Assembly: GCA_035296325.1 (NCBI GenBank)
Contig: DATHBD010000024.1
Location: 1-16,342 of the forward strand
DNA from: DATHBD01 sp035296325
GTDB lineage: Bacteria > Actinomycetota > Actinomycetes > Mycobacteriales > Micromonosporaceae
Reading direction: 5' to 3'
Length of the DNA stretch: 16,342 nt
This document shows, piece after piece, positions 1-6,801 of this stretch; position 1 is the first letter of the stretch, and every line of letters starts with the position of its first letter. Below the pieces are notes generated by a model. The model had not been told where the DNA came from, did not search any database, and was given only the letters and a program-made list of their open reading frames with translations. The translations under genes were made by a program, and so were the position numbers.

Positions 1-193
1 GGTGTTCTTCGGGATCATCACCCGACAAGCGATCCGCCGCGGGACCTTCCCCACCGTCAAAGACCTCGTCGCCGCCATCCGACGATTCATCGACGGCTGG
101 AACGAACGCTGCCACCCGTTCATCTGGACCAAAACCGCCGATCAGATCCTTCCCCACGCCACCCGTCAACCAACTTCAGACGCGCGACACTAG
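1..193 (+). CDS. IS630-family transposase, C-terminal fragment (runs off left edge)
   Basis: Only the last 60-odd residues of an IS630-type DDE transposase are present; the frame is open to the left edge. Residues such as FFGIITRQAIRRGTF, RRFIDGWNERCHPFIWTK and the ending ILPHATRQPTSDARH are typical of the C-terminus of actinobacterial members. In this subgroup the third catalytic acidic residue (a Glu) lies directly before the VFFGII stretch, so it should sit just outside the window. The stop codon TAG at 191-193 overlaps a CTAG at 190-193. IS630 elements insert at TA, often within CTAG, so the element probably ends at about 190-192. The bases just inside (TTCAGACGCGCGACAC) are the likely terminal inverted repeat, which cannot be confirmed without the left end. 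The downstream integrase is truncated at this junction. Confidence 0.85.
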   Translation, partial: VFFGIITRQAIRRGTFPTVKDLVAAIRRFIDGWNERCHPFIWTKTADQILPHATRQPTSDARH

Positions 194-231
194 CCGTCAG
201 CGCCACGCACCGAACAGGCGACGGGTGGACG

Positions 232-1275
232 GTGGCACGCTGGTTGCGGCAATGGCTGGACGGTCGGACTGCGATTCGGCCCACGACACGGTTGTCGCAC
301 GCCGGCTACATCGAGCAGTTCTTGATCCCGCACGTCGGCCACCTCACCTTGGCGGAGCTGACGGTGACGCGGCTGTCGGAGATGTTCACCCGGATCGGCT
401 CACAGACCAATCGGGCCGGGCTACGGCACACCCCGTCCACGCTGGCGCACATCCGGACCACCCTGCGGGCCGCGCTCAACGCCGCGGTACGCGACGGGGT
501 GATCGCCGACAACCCGGCCCGCCACGTCGAACTGCCACGCAACCCACGGCCGCGTCCGGTGGTGTGGACATCGGCGCGGGTCGCGGCGTGGCGGGCCACC
601 GGTGCCCGGCCCCGAATCGCGGTGTGGGGCCTGGCCACGTTGGCCGAGTTCCTCCAGGCGGTACGTGACGACTACCTGTTCGCCCTGTGGTGGCTGCTGG
701 CCCTTCGCGGGCTGCGGCGTGGCGAAGCGGCAGCCCTGCGGTGGAGCGACGTCGACCTCGACCACAGTGAACTCGATGTCCACCGCGCCCGGACGACCGC
801 CGGCTACGAGGTGTTCGAAGGCGCACCGAAGACCGACGCCGGTCGCCGAACCGTCGCCCTGGACAAGCGCACGACCAAGGTCCTCCGAGACCATCACCGC
901 CGCCAGCGAGCCGCCAGCGCCGGTATGTGGACCGATGGCGGGTACGTGTTCACCGGCACTGACGGCCGGCCGCTGCACCCAGACGCCATCACCCGCCGGT
1001 TCACCCGACTCGTGGCGGCAGCCGGGCTCCCGCCGATTCGGCTGCACGACCTGCGCCATGGCGCCGCGTGCCTCGCCCACGCCGCCGGCGCGGACCTGAA
1101 GACGATCCAGCAGCAACTCGGTCACGCCACCATCGCGATCACGGCCGACACCTACACCACCGTGCTGCCAGCCACGCAGCGGCACAGCGCGAACGCCACC
1201 GCCAAGCTGCTCCGCAAGGCCTCGGGCCCTCGACCCGCGGCGAAACCCCGGCGACGCAGGCCGAAGGACCGCTGA
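232..1275 (+). CDS. Tyrosine recombinase / phage-type integrase, N-terminally truncated
   Basis: This is a site-specific DNA recombinase of the tyrosine family. Counting from the GTG at 232, the catalytic set is complete: Arg162 in ALRGLRRGE, Lys200 in APKTDAGRR, His272 and Arg275 in LHDLRHGAA, His298 in LGHAT and nucleophile Tyr308 in ADTYTTV. The core-binding SAM-like domain (about 1-100) is present, but the protein starts at the WLRQWLDGR region. It lacks the 80-100 residue N-terminal arm-binding domain that the neighbouring integrase has. The frame stays open upstream through 190-230 (reading TGDGWTVARWL) and into the IS630 fragment, so an insertion has probably removed the original 5' end; no good ribosome binding site precedes 232. 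It converges with the integrase at 1504-2799. The catalytic domain may be intact, but activity without the arm domain is doubtful. Confidence 0.8.
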   Translation: MARWLRQWLDGRTAIRPTTRLSHAGYIEQFLIPHVGHLTLAELTVTRLSEMFTRIGSQTNRAGLRHTPSTLAHIRTTLRAALNAAVRDGVIADNPARHVELPRNPRPRPVVWTSARVAAWRATGARPRIAVWGLATLAEFLQAVRDDYLFALWWLLALRGLRRGEAAALRWSDVDLDHSELDVHRARTTAGYEVFEGAPKTDAGRRTVALDKRTTKVLRDHHRRQRAASAGMWTDGGYVFTGTDGRPLHPDAITRRFTRLVAAAGLPPIRLHDLRHGAACLAHAAGADLKTIQQQLGHATIAITADTYTTVLPATQRHSANATAKLLRKASGPRPAAKPRRRRPKDR

Positions 1276-1503
1276 GACGGTACAAGCGGGCTGGCGCAGG
1301 TGGCGGTGTCCTCCAGGGTTTCACCGACTGCTCGGACGGCACGTTGCGCGCCGGGAAGCGGCGAATTCTCGCGGACCATCAACTCGGCGCACCATGGGCG
1401 TGTTCGCTGTACCCGCGTGACCCACCAGGCGGCGCGCGGCGCAGTACATCGCCGAAGCGCCGCCTGTGGGTCGGCGGGAGCGATCCCGATCGCGGGTAGC
1501 AGC
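1276..1503. terminator. Intergenic hairpin between convergent integrase genes
   Basis: The gap between the two 3' ends holds an imperfect inverted repeat. The left arm GACCCACCAGGCGGCGC (1419-1435) pairs with GCGCCGCCTGTGGGTC (1457-1472) with one base missing, around a 21-nt loop. It is placed to act as a bidirectional transcription terminator. The arms carry GACCCAC / GTGGGTC, the core of the 11-mer repeats found near 2959-2995, so recombinase binding is an alternative. The rest of the gap shows no gene. Confidence 0.45.
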
Positions 1504-2799
1504 TCAGGCCTGTGACGCGCCCTCCAACGACATCCGGATGCGTGCGTGTGCCAGCAGCAATGTCGCTGTCGCCTGCACCGCCGCCTGCGCGGTCTCGCGG
1601 AACACGGTGACATAGGTGTCGGCCGTGGTGACCGCGCTGGAGTGGCCGAGGTCGTGCTGGATGACCTTCAGGTCCACCCCAGCAGCACCCGCAACGCCGG
1701 CGGCCGCATGCCGCAGGTCGTGCAGACGGACCGGTGGCAACCCGAGTTCCTCCACGAGCTTCGCGAAACGGCGTGTCAACCAGTCAGCGCGCACTGGACG
1801 GCCATTCGGGTGACGGAACACCCGATCTTTGGCGTCGACCCGGCCGAACCGGCGACGCTGCCGCTCGCGATGGTCCTTGAGCAACTGTACGGAGAAGGGG
1901 TCCAGTGCCAACGTCCGCACCCCCGCGGGCGACTTCGGTGGGCTGCGGACCTCCTCGCCGTTGATGACGGGCACCTGCTCCCGAATCGTCAGCTCGCCAG
2001 CGACCAGGTCGATGTCCTCCCACAGCAGGCCGGCGATCTCACCGCGGCGAGGCCCGCGAAGCGCGACCAGCCACCACAACGGAAAGAGCGGATCGTTGCG
2101 CACCCCTTGCAGGAACCGTGCAAGGTCCGGCAGGTCCCAGACCGCCACCCGCGGCCGGATCCCGGACTCCTGCCACGCCTCGACACGGTCGGGACTCCAC
2201 AGCACCGCATGCGCCCGGGCACCGCTGGGCAGCCGCAGTCGCTGCGCCGGGTTCCGGCCGATCAGCCCCTGCCGTTGCGCCTCGGACATGGCGCTGCGCA
2301 ACACGGCCCGGATCCGGTGCACCGACGCAGGGGAGATCAACCGACCTCCACGAACCCGCTGACGCGAGATCCGATCCATCGCTCGTTGCACGTCACGGGT
2401 GCTGAGCTTGCTCAACCGGTACGAGCCCAGCTCCGGGATCAGGTAACGATCGACGATGCTGCGGTAGTTCAGCACAGTTGAGGGTCGCAGCCTTCCCTCG
2501 ACCTCCGACAGCCAGAACTCCAGCCATCGGCGAACCGTCCACGTCCGTGCCACCGCCTTCGGGCCAGGCACCTGCAACAGGTCCCACCAGCCCTGTTCCG
2601 CGTCGCCGCGGGTCAGGAAGCCACCCTGCCGGACTCGCATCCGTCGCCCGTCGGGCCCGGTGACCTGCACCGCGAAGTACCACCGGCCGTGCTCGTCCTC
2701 CTGAAGACCGGGACACCGCCACACCTGCCGGCCCGCGTCGTCACGGCAACCGCACCGGCGGTACACACGACCGTTGGTCTGCTCACCCCTCACGACCAT
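1504..2799 (-). CDS. int: Tyrosine recombinase / integrase, full length
   Basis: This is a complete integrase of actinomycete integrative elements, about 431 aa from ATG at 2799. I prefer that start because an AGGTG lies 6 nt upstream; GTG at 2808 is the alternative. Numbered from 2808, the N-terminal segment (about 15-80) has a cysteine cluster (RRCGC, then WRCPG) and an arm-binding-like fold. The core-binding domain spans about 90-195 (TVRRWLEFWL onward). The catalytic residues are Arg254 (GPRRGE, with Pro where Leu is usual), Lys292, His363/Arg366 (RLHDLRHAAA), His389 (LGHSS) and Tyr399 (ADTYVTV). Its 5' end faces tRNA-Arg-derived sequences and 11-mer repeats at 2844-3085, the expected arrangement for an integrase beside its attachment site. 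It is homologous to the truncated integrase at 232-1275, but the two belong to different elements or generations of insertion. Confidence 0.9.
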   Translation of the reverse strand: MVVRGEQTNGRVYRRCGCRDDAGRQVWRCPGLQEDEHGRWYFAVQVTGPDGRRMRVRQGGFLTRGDAEQGWWDLLQVPGPKAVARTWTVRRWLEFWLSEVEGRLRPSTVLNYRSIVDRYLIPELGSYRLSKLSTRDVQRAMDRISRQRVRGGRLISPASVHRIRAVLRSAMSEAQRQGLIGRNPAQRLRLPSGARAHAVLWSPDRVEAWQESGIRPRVAVWDLPDLARFLQGVRNDPLFPLWWLVALRGPRRGEIAGLLWEDIDLVAGELTIREQVPVINGEEVRSPPKSPAGVRTLALDPFSVQLLKDHRERQRRRFGRVDAKDRVFRHPNGRPVRADWLTRRFAKLVEELGLPPVRLHDLRHAAAGVAGAAGVDLKVIQHDLGHSSAVTTADTYVTVFRETAQAAVQATATLLLAHARIRMSLEGASQA

Positions 2800-2843
2800 C
2801 TCGAGCACCTGAGTCGAGTCGCGATCTGAACAAACATGACCAA

Positions 2844-2916
2844 AAGTCCTCTCAAGGATAGAGGACTACGGATCATGAAGGTCCGGGGTTCGAGTGCCTT
2901 CGGAACTCATGCGCCA
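2844..2916 (+). other. tRNA-Arg(ACG)-like degenerate sequence, possible attachment site
   Basis: Reading on +, this stretch follows the order of a tRNA-Arg(ACG): a D-arm-like CTCAAGGATAGAG, then GACTACGGATCA carrying the ACG anticodon loop, GAAGGT, a T-arm-like GGGGTTCGA, CCTTCGG and a terminal GCGCCA. It is too degenerate to be a working tRNA: there is a gap between D-arm and anticodon arm, the anticodon stem does not pair well and no acceptor stem forms. It lies in the opposite orientation to the clean tRNA-Arg 3' half at 3041-3085. Its position just upstream of the integrase start fits an attP/attL-like recombination target or a decayed tRNA remnant. Confidence 0.5.
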
Positions 2917-2958
2917 CCGCTGAGACCAGCCAGCTGACCCGGGAAAACGCGCAGGTAC

Positions 2959-2995
2959 GTGTGGGTCACCCCCGTGACCCACACGTGACCCACAC
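2959..2995. repeat. Three copies of the 11-mer GTGACCCACAC (one inverted, two direct)
   Basis: GTGTGGGTCAC at 2959-2969 is the inverted copy. GTGACCCACAC follows at 2974-2984 and again, directly abutting, at 2985-2995. All three are exact. They lie between the integrase 5' end and the tRNA-Arg fragment. Paired and tandem short repeats in this place are typical arm-type sites for a tyrosine integrase or binding sites for an excisionase; the assignment is inference. Confidence 0.6.
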
Positions 2996-3040
2996 GGGCC
3001 GAATCAATATGGCTGTTCATCTATATTCGCTGCTCAGCTA

Positions 3041-3085
3041 TGGCGCGCCCGAAGGGATTCGAACCCCTAACCTTCTGATCCGTAG
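3041..3085 (-). tRNA. 3' half of tRNA-Arg(ACG), attachment-site remnant
   Basis: On the minus strand this reads CTACGGATCAGAAGG, then TTAGGGGTTCGAATCCC, then TTCGGGCGCGCCA. These are the anticodon loop with ACG, the 3' anticodon stem, the variable loop, a T-arm with paired AGGGG/CCCTT, the 3' acceptor strand and an encoded CCA. A normal gene would continue into the D-arm and a GCGCCCG acceptor strand at positions above 3085. Here the match stops abruptly at 3085 and unrelated DNA follows. Only the 3' half remains, which is what a tyrosine integrase leaves at one junction when an element inserts into a tRNA 3' end. It cannot yield a functional tRNA. Confidence 0.8.
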
Positions 3086-3229
3086 GGGCCAGAAACGCGC
3101 GACGACCTTCGCGGCGTGCTGATTTGGTTGGCGGCGTATCGCCCAGGCGCCGAACATCGGAGCACCACCGGAGCCCCGTCACGCTGGGTAACTGGCATCG
3201 TGGGACCGCCAGGAGGGCACACCACGGCC

Positions 3230-4070
3230 GTCTGTGGTAGCCGCTGGCCCAGGATGCGTAGGTCGGTGTGAAGCAGAGTTCGACCTTGTTCCGGGCCGCT
3301 CAGTGGCGGATGGCGGTGCCTTTGTGCGCGAACAGGTTGTCGAGGATGACGTAGATCGGGGCGCCGTCCGGCCGCTGCGCGCGGATGGACTTGAGGGCGG
3401 CGAGGGTGTTCGCGGCCGATTTGCGGGCGCGAATGACACCCCACATCGTGGCGTCACCCCACTGAGTAGCAGCCGTGGAACTGCCGGACGCCGTGGAGCT
3501 TTGGTAGTTCGCCGGCAGCCGGCCTGGGTGGTTCTTGGGCCGCCAGCCGGACCCGGCCTGCGGGCGGATCGTCAGCGGTCCGAACTCGTCGAACGCGAAC
3601 ACCCGGTGCGGGAAGTGGTGCATGACGTGCTCGATCCGGGCGAATTTCGCCTCCCGTTGCGGGTCGTTGGACTCCTTCCACGTCTTCGTGCGCTGGGAGT
3701 GATCTCGTGTTTGCGCAGGAGTTGCCGTAGCCGTTCCCCGGCCCACGAGCACGGTTCGGTTGGGGGTTGGCGGCCAGGTACTCGGCGAGTTTGCGGATGC
3801 TCCAGCAGGTGAACGGCCCGCCTAGTGTGATGGGGCGGGTGTTGGCCGTCGAGACGATGAACGCTTCGTCGTCAGGACTGATCAGGCGGGGACGGCCACC
3901 CGCCCACTGAGGGTCCAGGCTGGGCATCCCCATCTCGTTGAACCGGTGAATGACCTGCCGGACGGAATCTTCGTCGGCCTGGACCAGCCGGGCGATCACC
4001 GGCACGCTGTTGCCGCCGGCGTCGTCCGGTTTCGAGCCGGGGGCGATAGCTCCGCCAAAGCCAAGCAACT
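3230..4070 (-). pseudogene. IS630-family transposase, frameshifted and truncated
   Basis: Pieces of one IS630 transposase occur in different minus-strand frames. The N-terminal helix-turn-helix part (about 4060-3790) reads NSVPVIARLVQADEDSVR, then HRFNEMGMPSLDPQWAGG, RPRLISPDDEAFIVSTAN and GPFTCWSIRKLAEYLA. The central part (about 3700-3300) reads VFAFDEFGPLTIRPQ and APIYVILDNLFAHKG, which carry the first and second catalytic Asp. The fragment ends near 3235 after ELCFTPTYA in yet another frame, before the third catalytic residue. At least two frameshifts and loss of both ends make it inactive. It sits hard against the 3' end of the cytosine methyltransferase gene. It is of the same subgroup as the fragment at 1-193 but retains the complementary part of the protein. 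Confidence 0.8.
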
Positions 4071-4099
4071 CAGAGTGCGGTTGGGGACGGCGGCGAAGA

Positions 4100-5344
4100 T
4101 CAGCCACGCATTGCAAGGTCGTAAAGCAAATCTCCCTGGTGTTCGCGTTGAGACGGCATGGCCTCAGGGCTGTCAAGTGCTTCCAACACCTGCCTCGCTG
4201 CCGACGCCACGGCTCTCGCGAGGAGGGGCGGAACTGCATTGCCGATCTGCTTGAGCATTTGCCACTCGCTCGAGTAGAAGACGAATCCGTCGTGGAAGGA
4301 CTGGAGGCGAGCCGCTTCCCGCACGGTGATCCATCGCTCGTGCCGCGGGTGAACCCATTCAGATAAGTCCCGATGCATTTGCGCGAGAATGGTATATGCG
4401 GGACGGTCCAAGGGCAGTCGACGCCATTTTTCCGGCCTGAGCCCGTCCCAAACATCCTTCGGGAGGGTATCGCCCTTCGCGCCGGGCTTAAGCAACGCGA
4501 TCAGCTTCTGCCTGCGCTCTTGTATCTCCTTGGTGTGGTGGTTGTGCAAGCGGCGGCTGTCGGTTCGAGGCGCTTGCGTTTTGTTGGCGGCCGTATACCA
4601 CCGACCGTCGCGGTCGAGGCGCAACTCGTCTAGAATTTCACTTCGAATTCCGGAACGGGGATAGGGCAGCGACTCGTAGTGAATAGCCGTGCTCTCTGGC
4701 AAGTCACAAAGAGCGCCCCATACCGTCTGGAGTGGCTGACGCTCCTCCGCGAGGGCTGCGTCGATGAATTTTCCGACTGGCATCCCAAGGCTCTGATCAT
4801 CCCTGATACCCATGAAGATGGCGCGTTTTCGGAGCTGCGGCACACCGTAGTCGGAGGCGGCAAGCACTTGCACACCGCAGTCCCCATAACCGGCCATCGC
4901 GAATGCATCGAGCACCTCTCTCTTAAATCTACCTTTGGCCAGCAATAGCATGTTTGGAACATTCTCCATGACAAACGCCCTGGGACGCAGCGTAGTAAGC
5001 ACTCGGATGAACTGCCGGTACAGCTCGTTGCGGGGGTCGTCGAGGACTCGGGTGCCGATCTGGCTGTAACCCTGACAAGGCGGCCCGCCGAACAGCAAGT
5101 CAGTGGAGTCCGGCTCAAAGGCGGGAAACCGCTCCCGTTCCTTGACCCACTCATCGGCACCAGGGGCGAGGAAATGATGCACGTCGCCAGCGAAGAGCGG
5201 CACTTCGGGGAAGTTCGCCCGGTAAGTCTCGGCCGCGAACCTGTCCATCTCGACGGCAGCCTTCACACTGAAGCCGGCCAGGCGAACCCCTTCACAGAAC
5301 CCCCCGCACCCGGAGAACAGGGAGACTGCTGAATATCCACTCAC
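4100..5344 (-). CDS. DNA (cytosine-5)-methyltransferase of an SgrAI-like type II RM system
   Basis: The enzyme transfers a methyl group from S-adenosylmethionine to carbon 5 of cytosine and protects host DNA from the partner endonuclease. I chose GTG at 5344 because GAGGAG lies 8 nt upstream and the protein then begins just before motif I; this gives 414 aa. Motifs appear in order: I (FSGCGG, 10-15), IV with catalytic Cys90 (GGPPCQGYS), VI (MENVPN, Glu127), VIII (QLRKRAIF, about 170-177), a target-recognition region of about 150 residues, then IX (REAARLQSF) and X (GNAVPPLLARAV) near the C-terminus. It is complete and has no frameshift. It is divergent from the controller and endonuclease genes, so the specificity is expected to match the endonuclease (CRCCGGYG if truly SgrAI-like). 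Its leader contains one such site. Confidence 0.93.
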   Translation of the reverse strand: MSGYSAVSLFSGCGGFCEGVRLAGFSVKAAVEMDRFAAETYRANFPEVPLFAGDVHHFLAPGADEWVKERERFPAFEPDSTDLLFGGPPCQGYSQIGTRVLDDPRNELYRQFIRVLTTLRPRAFVMENVPNMLLLAKGRFKREVLDAFAMAGYGDCGVQVLAASDYGVPQLRKRAIFMGIRDDQSLGMPVGKFIDAALAEERQPLQTVWGALCDLPESTAIHYESLPYPRSGIRSEILDELRLDRDGRWYTAANKTQAPRTDSRRLHNHHTKEIQERRQKLIALLKPGAKGDTLPKDVWDGLRPEKWRRLPLDRPAYTILAQMHRDLSEWVHPRHERWITVREAARLQSFHDGFVFYSSEWQMLKQIGNAVPPLLARAVASAARQVLEALDSPEAMPSQREHQGDLLYDLAMRG

Positions 5345-5408
5345 ACGGCACACTCCTCGTCGATCTTCCCGGCTGAACCTACAGGGTCGGTGAGACATCG
5401 TCACGCAG

Positions 5409-5416
5409 CACCGGCG
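5409..5416. promoter_or_regulatory. CACCGGCG, an SgrAI-type (CRCCGGYG) site in the methyltransferase leader
   Basis: The octamer CACCGGCG fits CRCCGGYG, the known SgrAI recognition sequence. It lies in the methyltransferase-controller gap, downstream of a TTGACT (minus strand, 5434-5429) that could be a -35 for the methyltransferase. Methylation or nuclease binding here could feed back on transcription. The site could also be chance, since such octamers occur elsewhere in this GC-rich window (for example 597-604 and 1083-1090). Confidence 0.4.
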
Positions 5417-5458
5417 AATGTGGCTCAAAGTCAACATTTCGTGTCACCTGGTCGCAGG

Positions 5459-5493
5459 ATGTGACTTATGTTCCGTGGTTACATGGTTTACAC
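5459..5493 (+). promoter_or_regulatory. C-box-like operator upstream of the controller and endonuclease genes
   Basis: The left part, ATGTGACTTAT (5459-5469), and TCCGTG in the same register (5472-5477) match, as I recall it, the 35-bp operator of C proteins such as C.Esp1396I and C.AhdI (ATGTGACTTATAGTCCGTG followed by a second half). The right half here (GTTACATGGTTTACACA) is divergent. The box covers the ATG at 5468, which argues that translation of the controller begins downstream at GTG 5510. A TAGGTT at 5499-5504 could be a -10 for an almost leaderless transcript starting at about 5510. Confidence 0.5.
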
Positions 5494-5509
5494 ACGGTTA
5501 GGTTTGGGC

Positions 5510-5752
5510 GTGCCTGAGCCAAAGTCCACGTCGGACCTCCTGTCGGCGTTCGGACTCGCTGTGCGCCACGTCCGTACCGGGCTTGGGTTGTCCCAGGAAC
5601 AATTAGCCGCCGCGTCTGGCCTCGACCGAACGTACGTGAGCGGGCTGGAACGCGGCAGACGCAATCCGACGCTTACTACCCAACAGCGGCTCGCCGCAGC
5701 CCTTGGCATGCGGGTCGCTGATCTTGTTGCGCAGGCGGAGGAGATGCCGTAA
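5510..5752 (+). CDS. XRE-family controller (C protein-like) of the RM system
   Basis: This is a small helix-turn-helix DNA-binding protein of about 80 aa. A single XRE domain fills it: GLAVRHVRTGLGLSQEQLA, then AASGLDRTYVSGLERGRR and NPTLTTQQRLAAALGM. The recognition-helix region LDRTYVSGLERGRRNP resembles C proteins of type II RM systems, which bind C-boxes upstream of their own gene, activate endonuclease expression with a delay and later repress themselves. The GTG at 5510 gives the usual C-protein size and leaves the C-box-like sequence untranslated; an ATG at 5468 would give 94 aa but start inside that box. The gene ends in TAATG, so its stop overlaps the endonuclease start by one base, indicating coupled translation. 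Its role is inferred from the fold and context. Confidence 0.85.
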   Translation: MPEPKSTSDLLSAFGLAVRHVRTGLGLSQEQLAAASGLDRTYVSGLERGRRNPTLTTQQRLAAALGMRVADLVAQAEEMP

Positions 5753-6801
5753 TGCCGTTCCGTTTCAGCCAGGTCTCCACGAAGGGACTCGAGCACGGAA
5801 TGCGCCTCATCGAGGATCTTCGCAGCGCACCGGTTCGGGGCAGGGATACACAATTTCGACTGGCCCAGCACAACATGCTCGCTTACACTTTTGACACGAG
5901 TGTGCCTGGCTGGGGGCCGTCCGGCCTGAATGGGATGCCGTTCCGCGAGGTCGCAATGCAGCCAGTGGAGAACGCCAAGGCTGAAGGTCTCCTCTTCTAC
6001 GGCCCAGACTTCGTCGTGAAGGACAGCGCGGTCGCAAAAGTCACGGGCGACCTCTATGAATTGCTCACGTCGGCAATCCTGTGGGAGACGGCGGCCCACT
6101 GGAACACCTATATGTGCGGCGGCCCGTGGCCGGCGACATCCCCTCGGTACGCGAGGCCTACAGTCAGTCGCAACGCCCGGCGGCAGGTAGCCGTAGTAAA
6201 TCTTCCCCGGAGATACGACTGGGTCCGTTTGCTCGTACCGGAGGCTCAACAGAAAATCGCCGGAATCCGCGCCAAGTTGGCCGAGCGTGCCTTGGCGATG
6301 CCGACCTCAACGCCGGATATCGCGATCGTCGCCTTACCCGACAAGGCGCGGGGTGCCGACATCTGGAGGACACCGCTAGGAAACATGTCCCGCGGCGCAC
6401 AACAGGTTGTCTCGGGGGCACATCGCCTAATCGAAAGCTTCGTAGAGCCTGGTGAGCTCATTTTGGCGATGGCGCTCAAGAGCAGCCTCCGATCGGACCG
6501 GCTTTACCAACCCTTGTACGAAGCTAACGTGATGCAATTCCTCCTGGAGGGACATCTAGGAGCCCCGCGGGTGGAGTTTGAGGTACACGCGCTGACAACA
6601 GAGGGCACTGGTGCCGGGCGCATCTATCAGGCGGCAGCGTTGCACTCAGCAGGAACGGATCAAGCACACCGCGCGGTCCGCGAGCTCTACGAGCCCGCTA
6701 ATGCCACGCAGATCGTCCAGCGGTTCCTGCAGTTCCTAAACTCCCGCATGGCCCTCGTCGCCGACGGGCACGCCTCGACTCAACCCCTCCTCTTTGGCTA
6801 A
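5752..6801 (+). CDS. Type II restriction endonuclease, SgrAI homologue (Cfr10I/NgoMIV group)
   Basis: This is a 349-aa PD-(D/E)XK nuclease. It has PD at 188-189 (TSTPDIAIV), Lys243 in MALKSSLRSDR and Glu257 in PLYEANV. That is PD-X53-K-X13-E, matching the PD-X46-55-K-X13-E signature of the Cfr10I/Bse634I/NgoMIV/SgrAI group; Glu103 in GDLYELL may be the extra acidic ligand. Length and many segments agree with SgrAI as I remember it (about 339 aa, active-site Asp188 and Lys242): APVRGRDTQF, RLAQHNMLAYTF, SLRSDRLYQPLYEANVMQ and GAPRVEFEVH. SgrAI cuts CR^CCGGYG and assembles into run-on filaments that activate it and relax its specificity. The gene follows the controller with a one-base overlap and its 3' end overlaps the convergent vsr gene by 66 bp. 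Homology confidence is high; the exact recognition sequence is inferred. Confidence 0.93.
   Translation: MPFRFSQVSTKGLEHGMRLIEDLRSAPVRGRDTQFRLAQHNMLAYTFDTSVPGWGPSGLNGMPFREVAMQPVENAKAEGLLFYGPDFVVKDSAVAKVTGDLYELLTSAILWETAAHWNTYMCGGPWPATSPRYARPTVSRNARRQVAVVNLPRRYDWVRLLVPEAQQKIAGIRAKLAERALAMPTSTPDIAIVALPDKARGADIWRTPLGNMSRGAQQVVSGAHRLIESFVEPGELILAMALKSSLRSDRLYQPLYEANVMQFLLEGHLGAPRVEFEVHALTTEGTGAGRIYQAAALHSAGTDQAHRAVRELYEPANATQIVQRFLQFLNSRMALVADGHASTQPLLFG

Noticed and set aside
421..1185. Long minus-strand open frame opposite the first integrase
   Set aside because: It is the antisense shadow of a gene with complete catalytic motifs on +; its translation is Gly/Arg/Pro-rich with no recognisable domain. 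The same holds for the + frame at 1546-2481 opposite the second integrase.
2844..2916. Functional tRNA-Arg gene on +
   Set aside because: The anticodon stem and acceptor stem do not pair and several bases between the D-arm and anticodon arm are missing, so I treat it as tRNA-derived only.
3454..4455. 333-aa minus-strand open frame spanning the methyltransferase 3' end and the IS630 remnant
   Set aside because: Its first third is the methyltransferase in the wrong frame and the rest is IS630 protein followed by a frameshift. It is an accidental fusion, not a gene.
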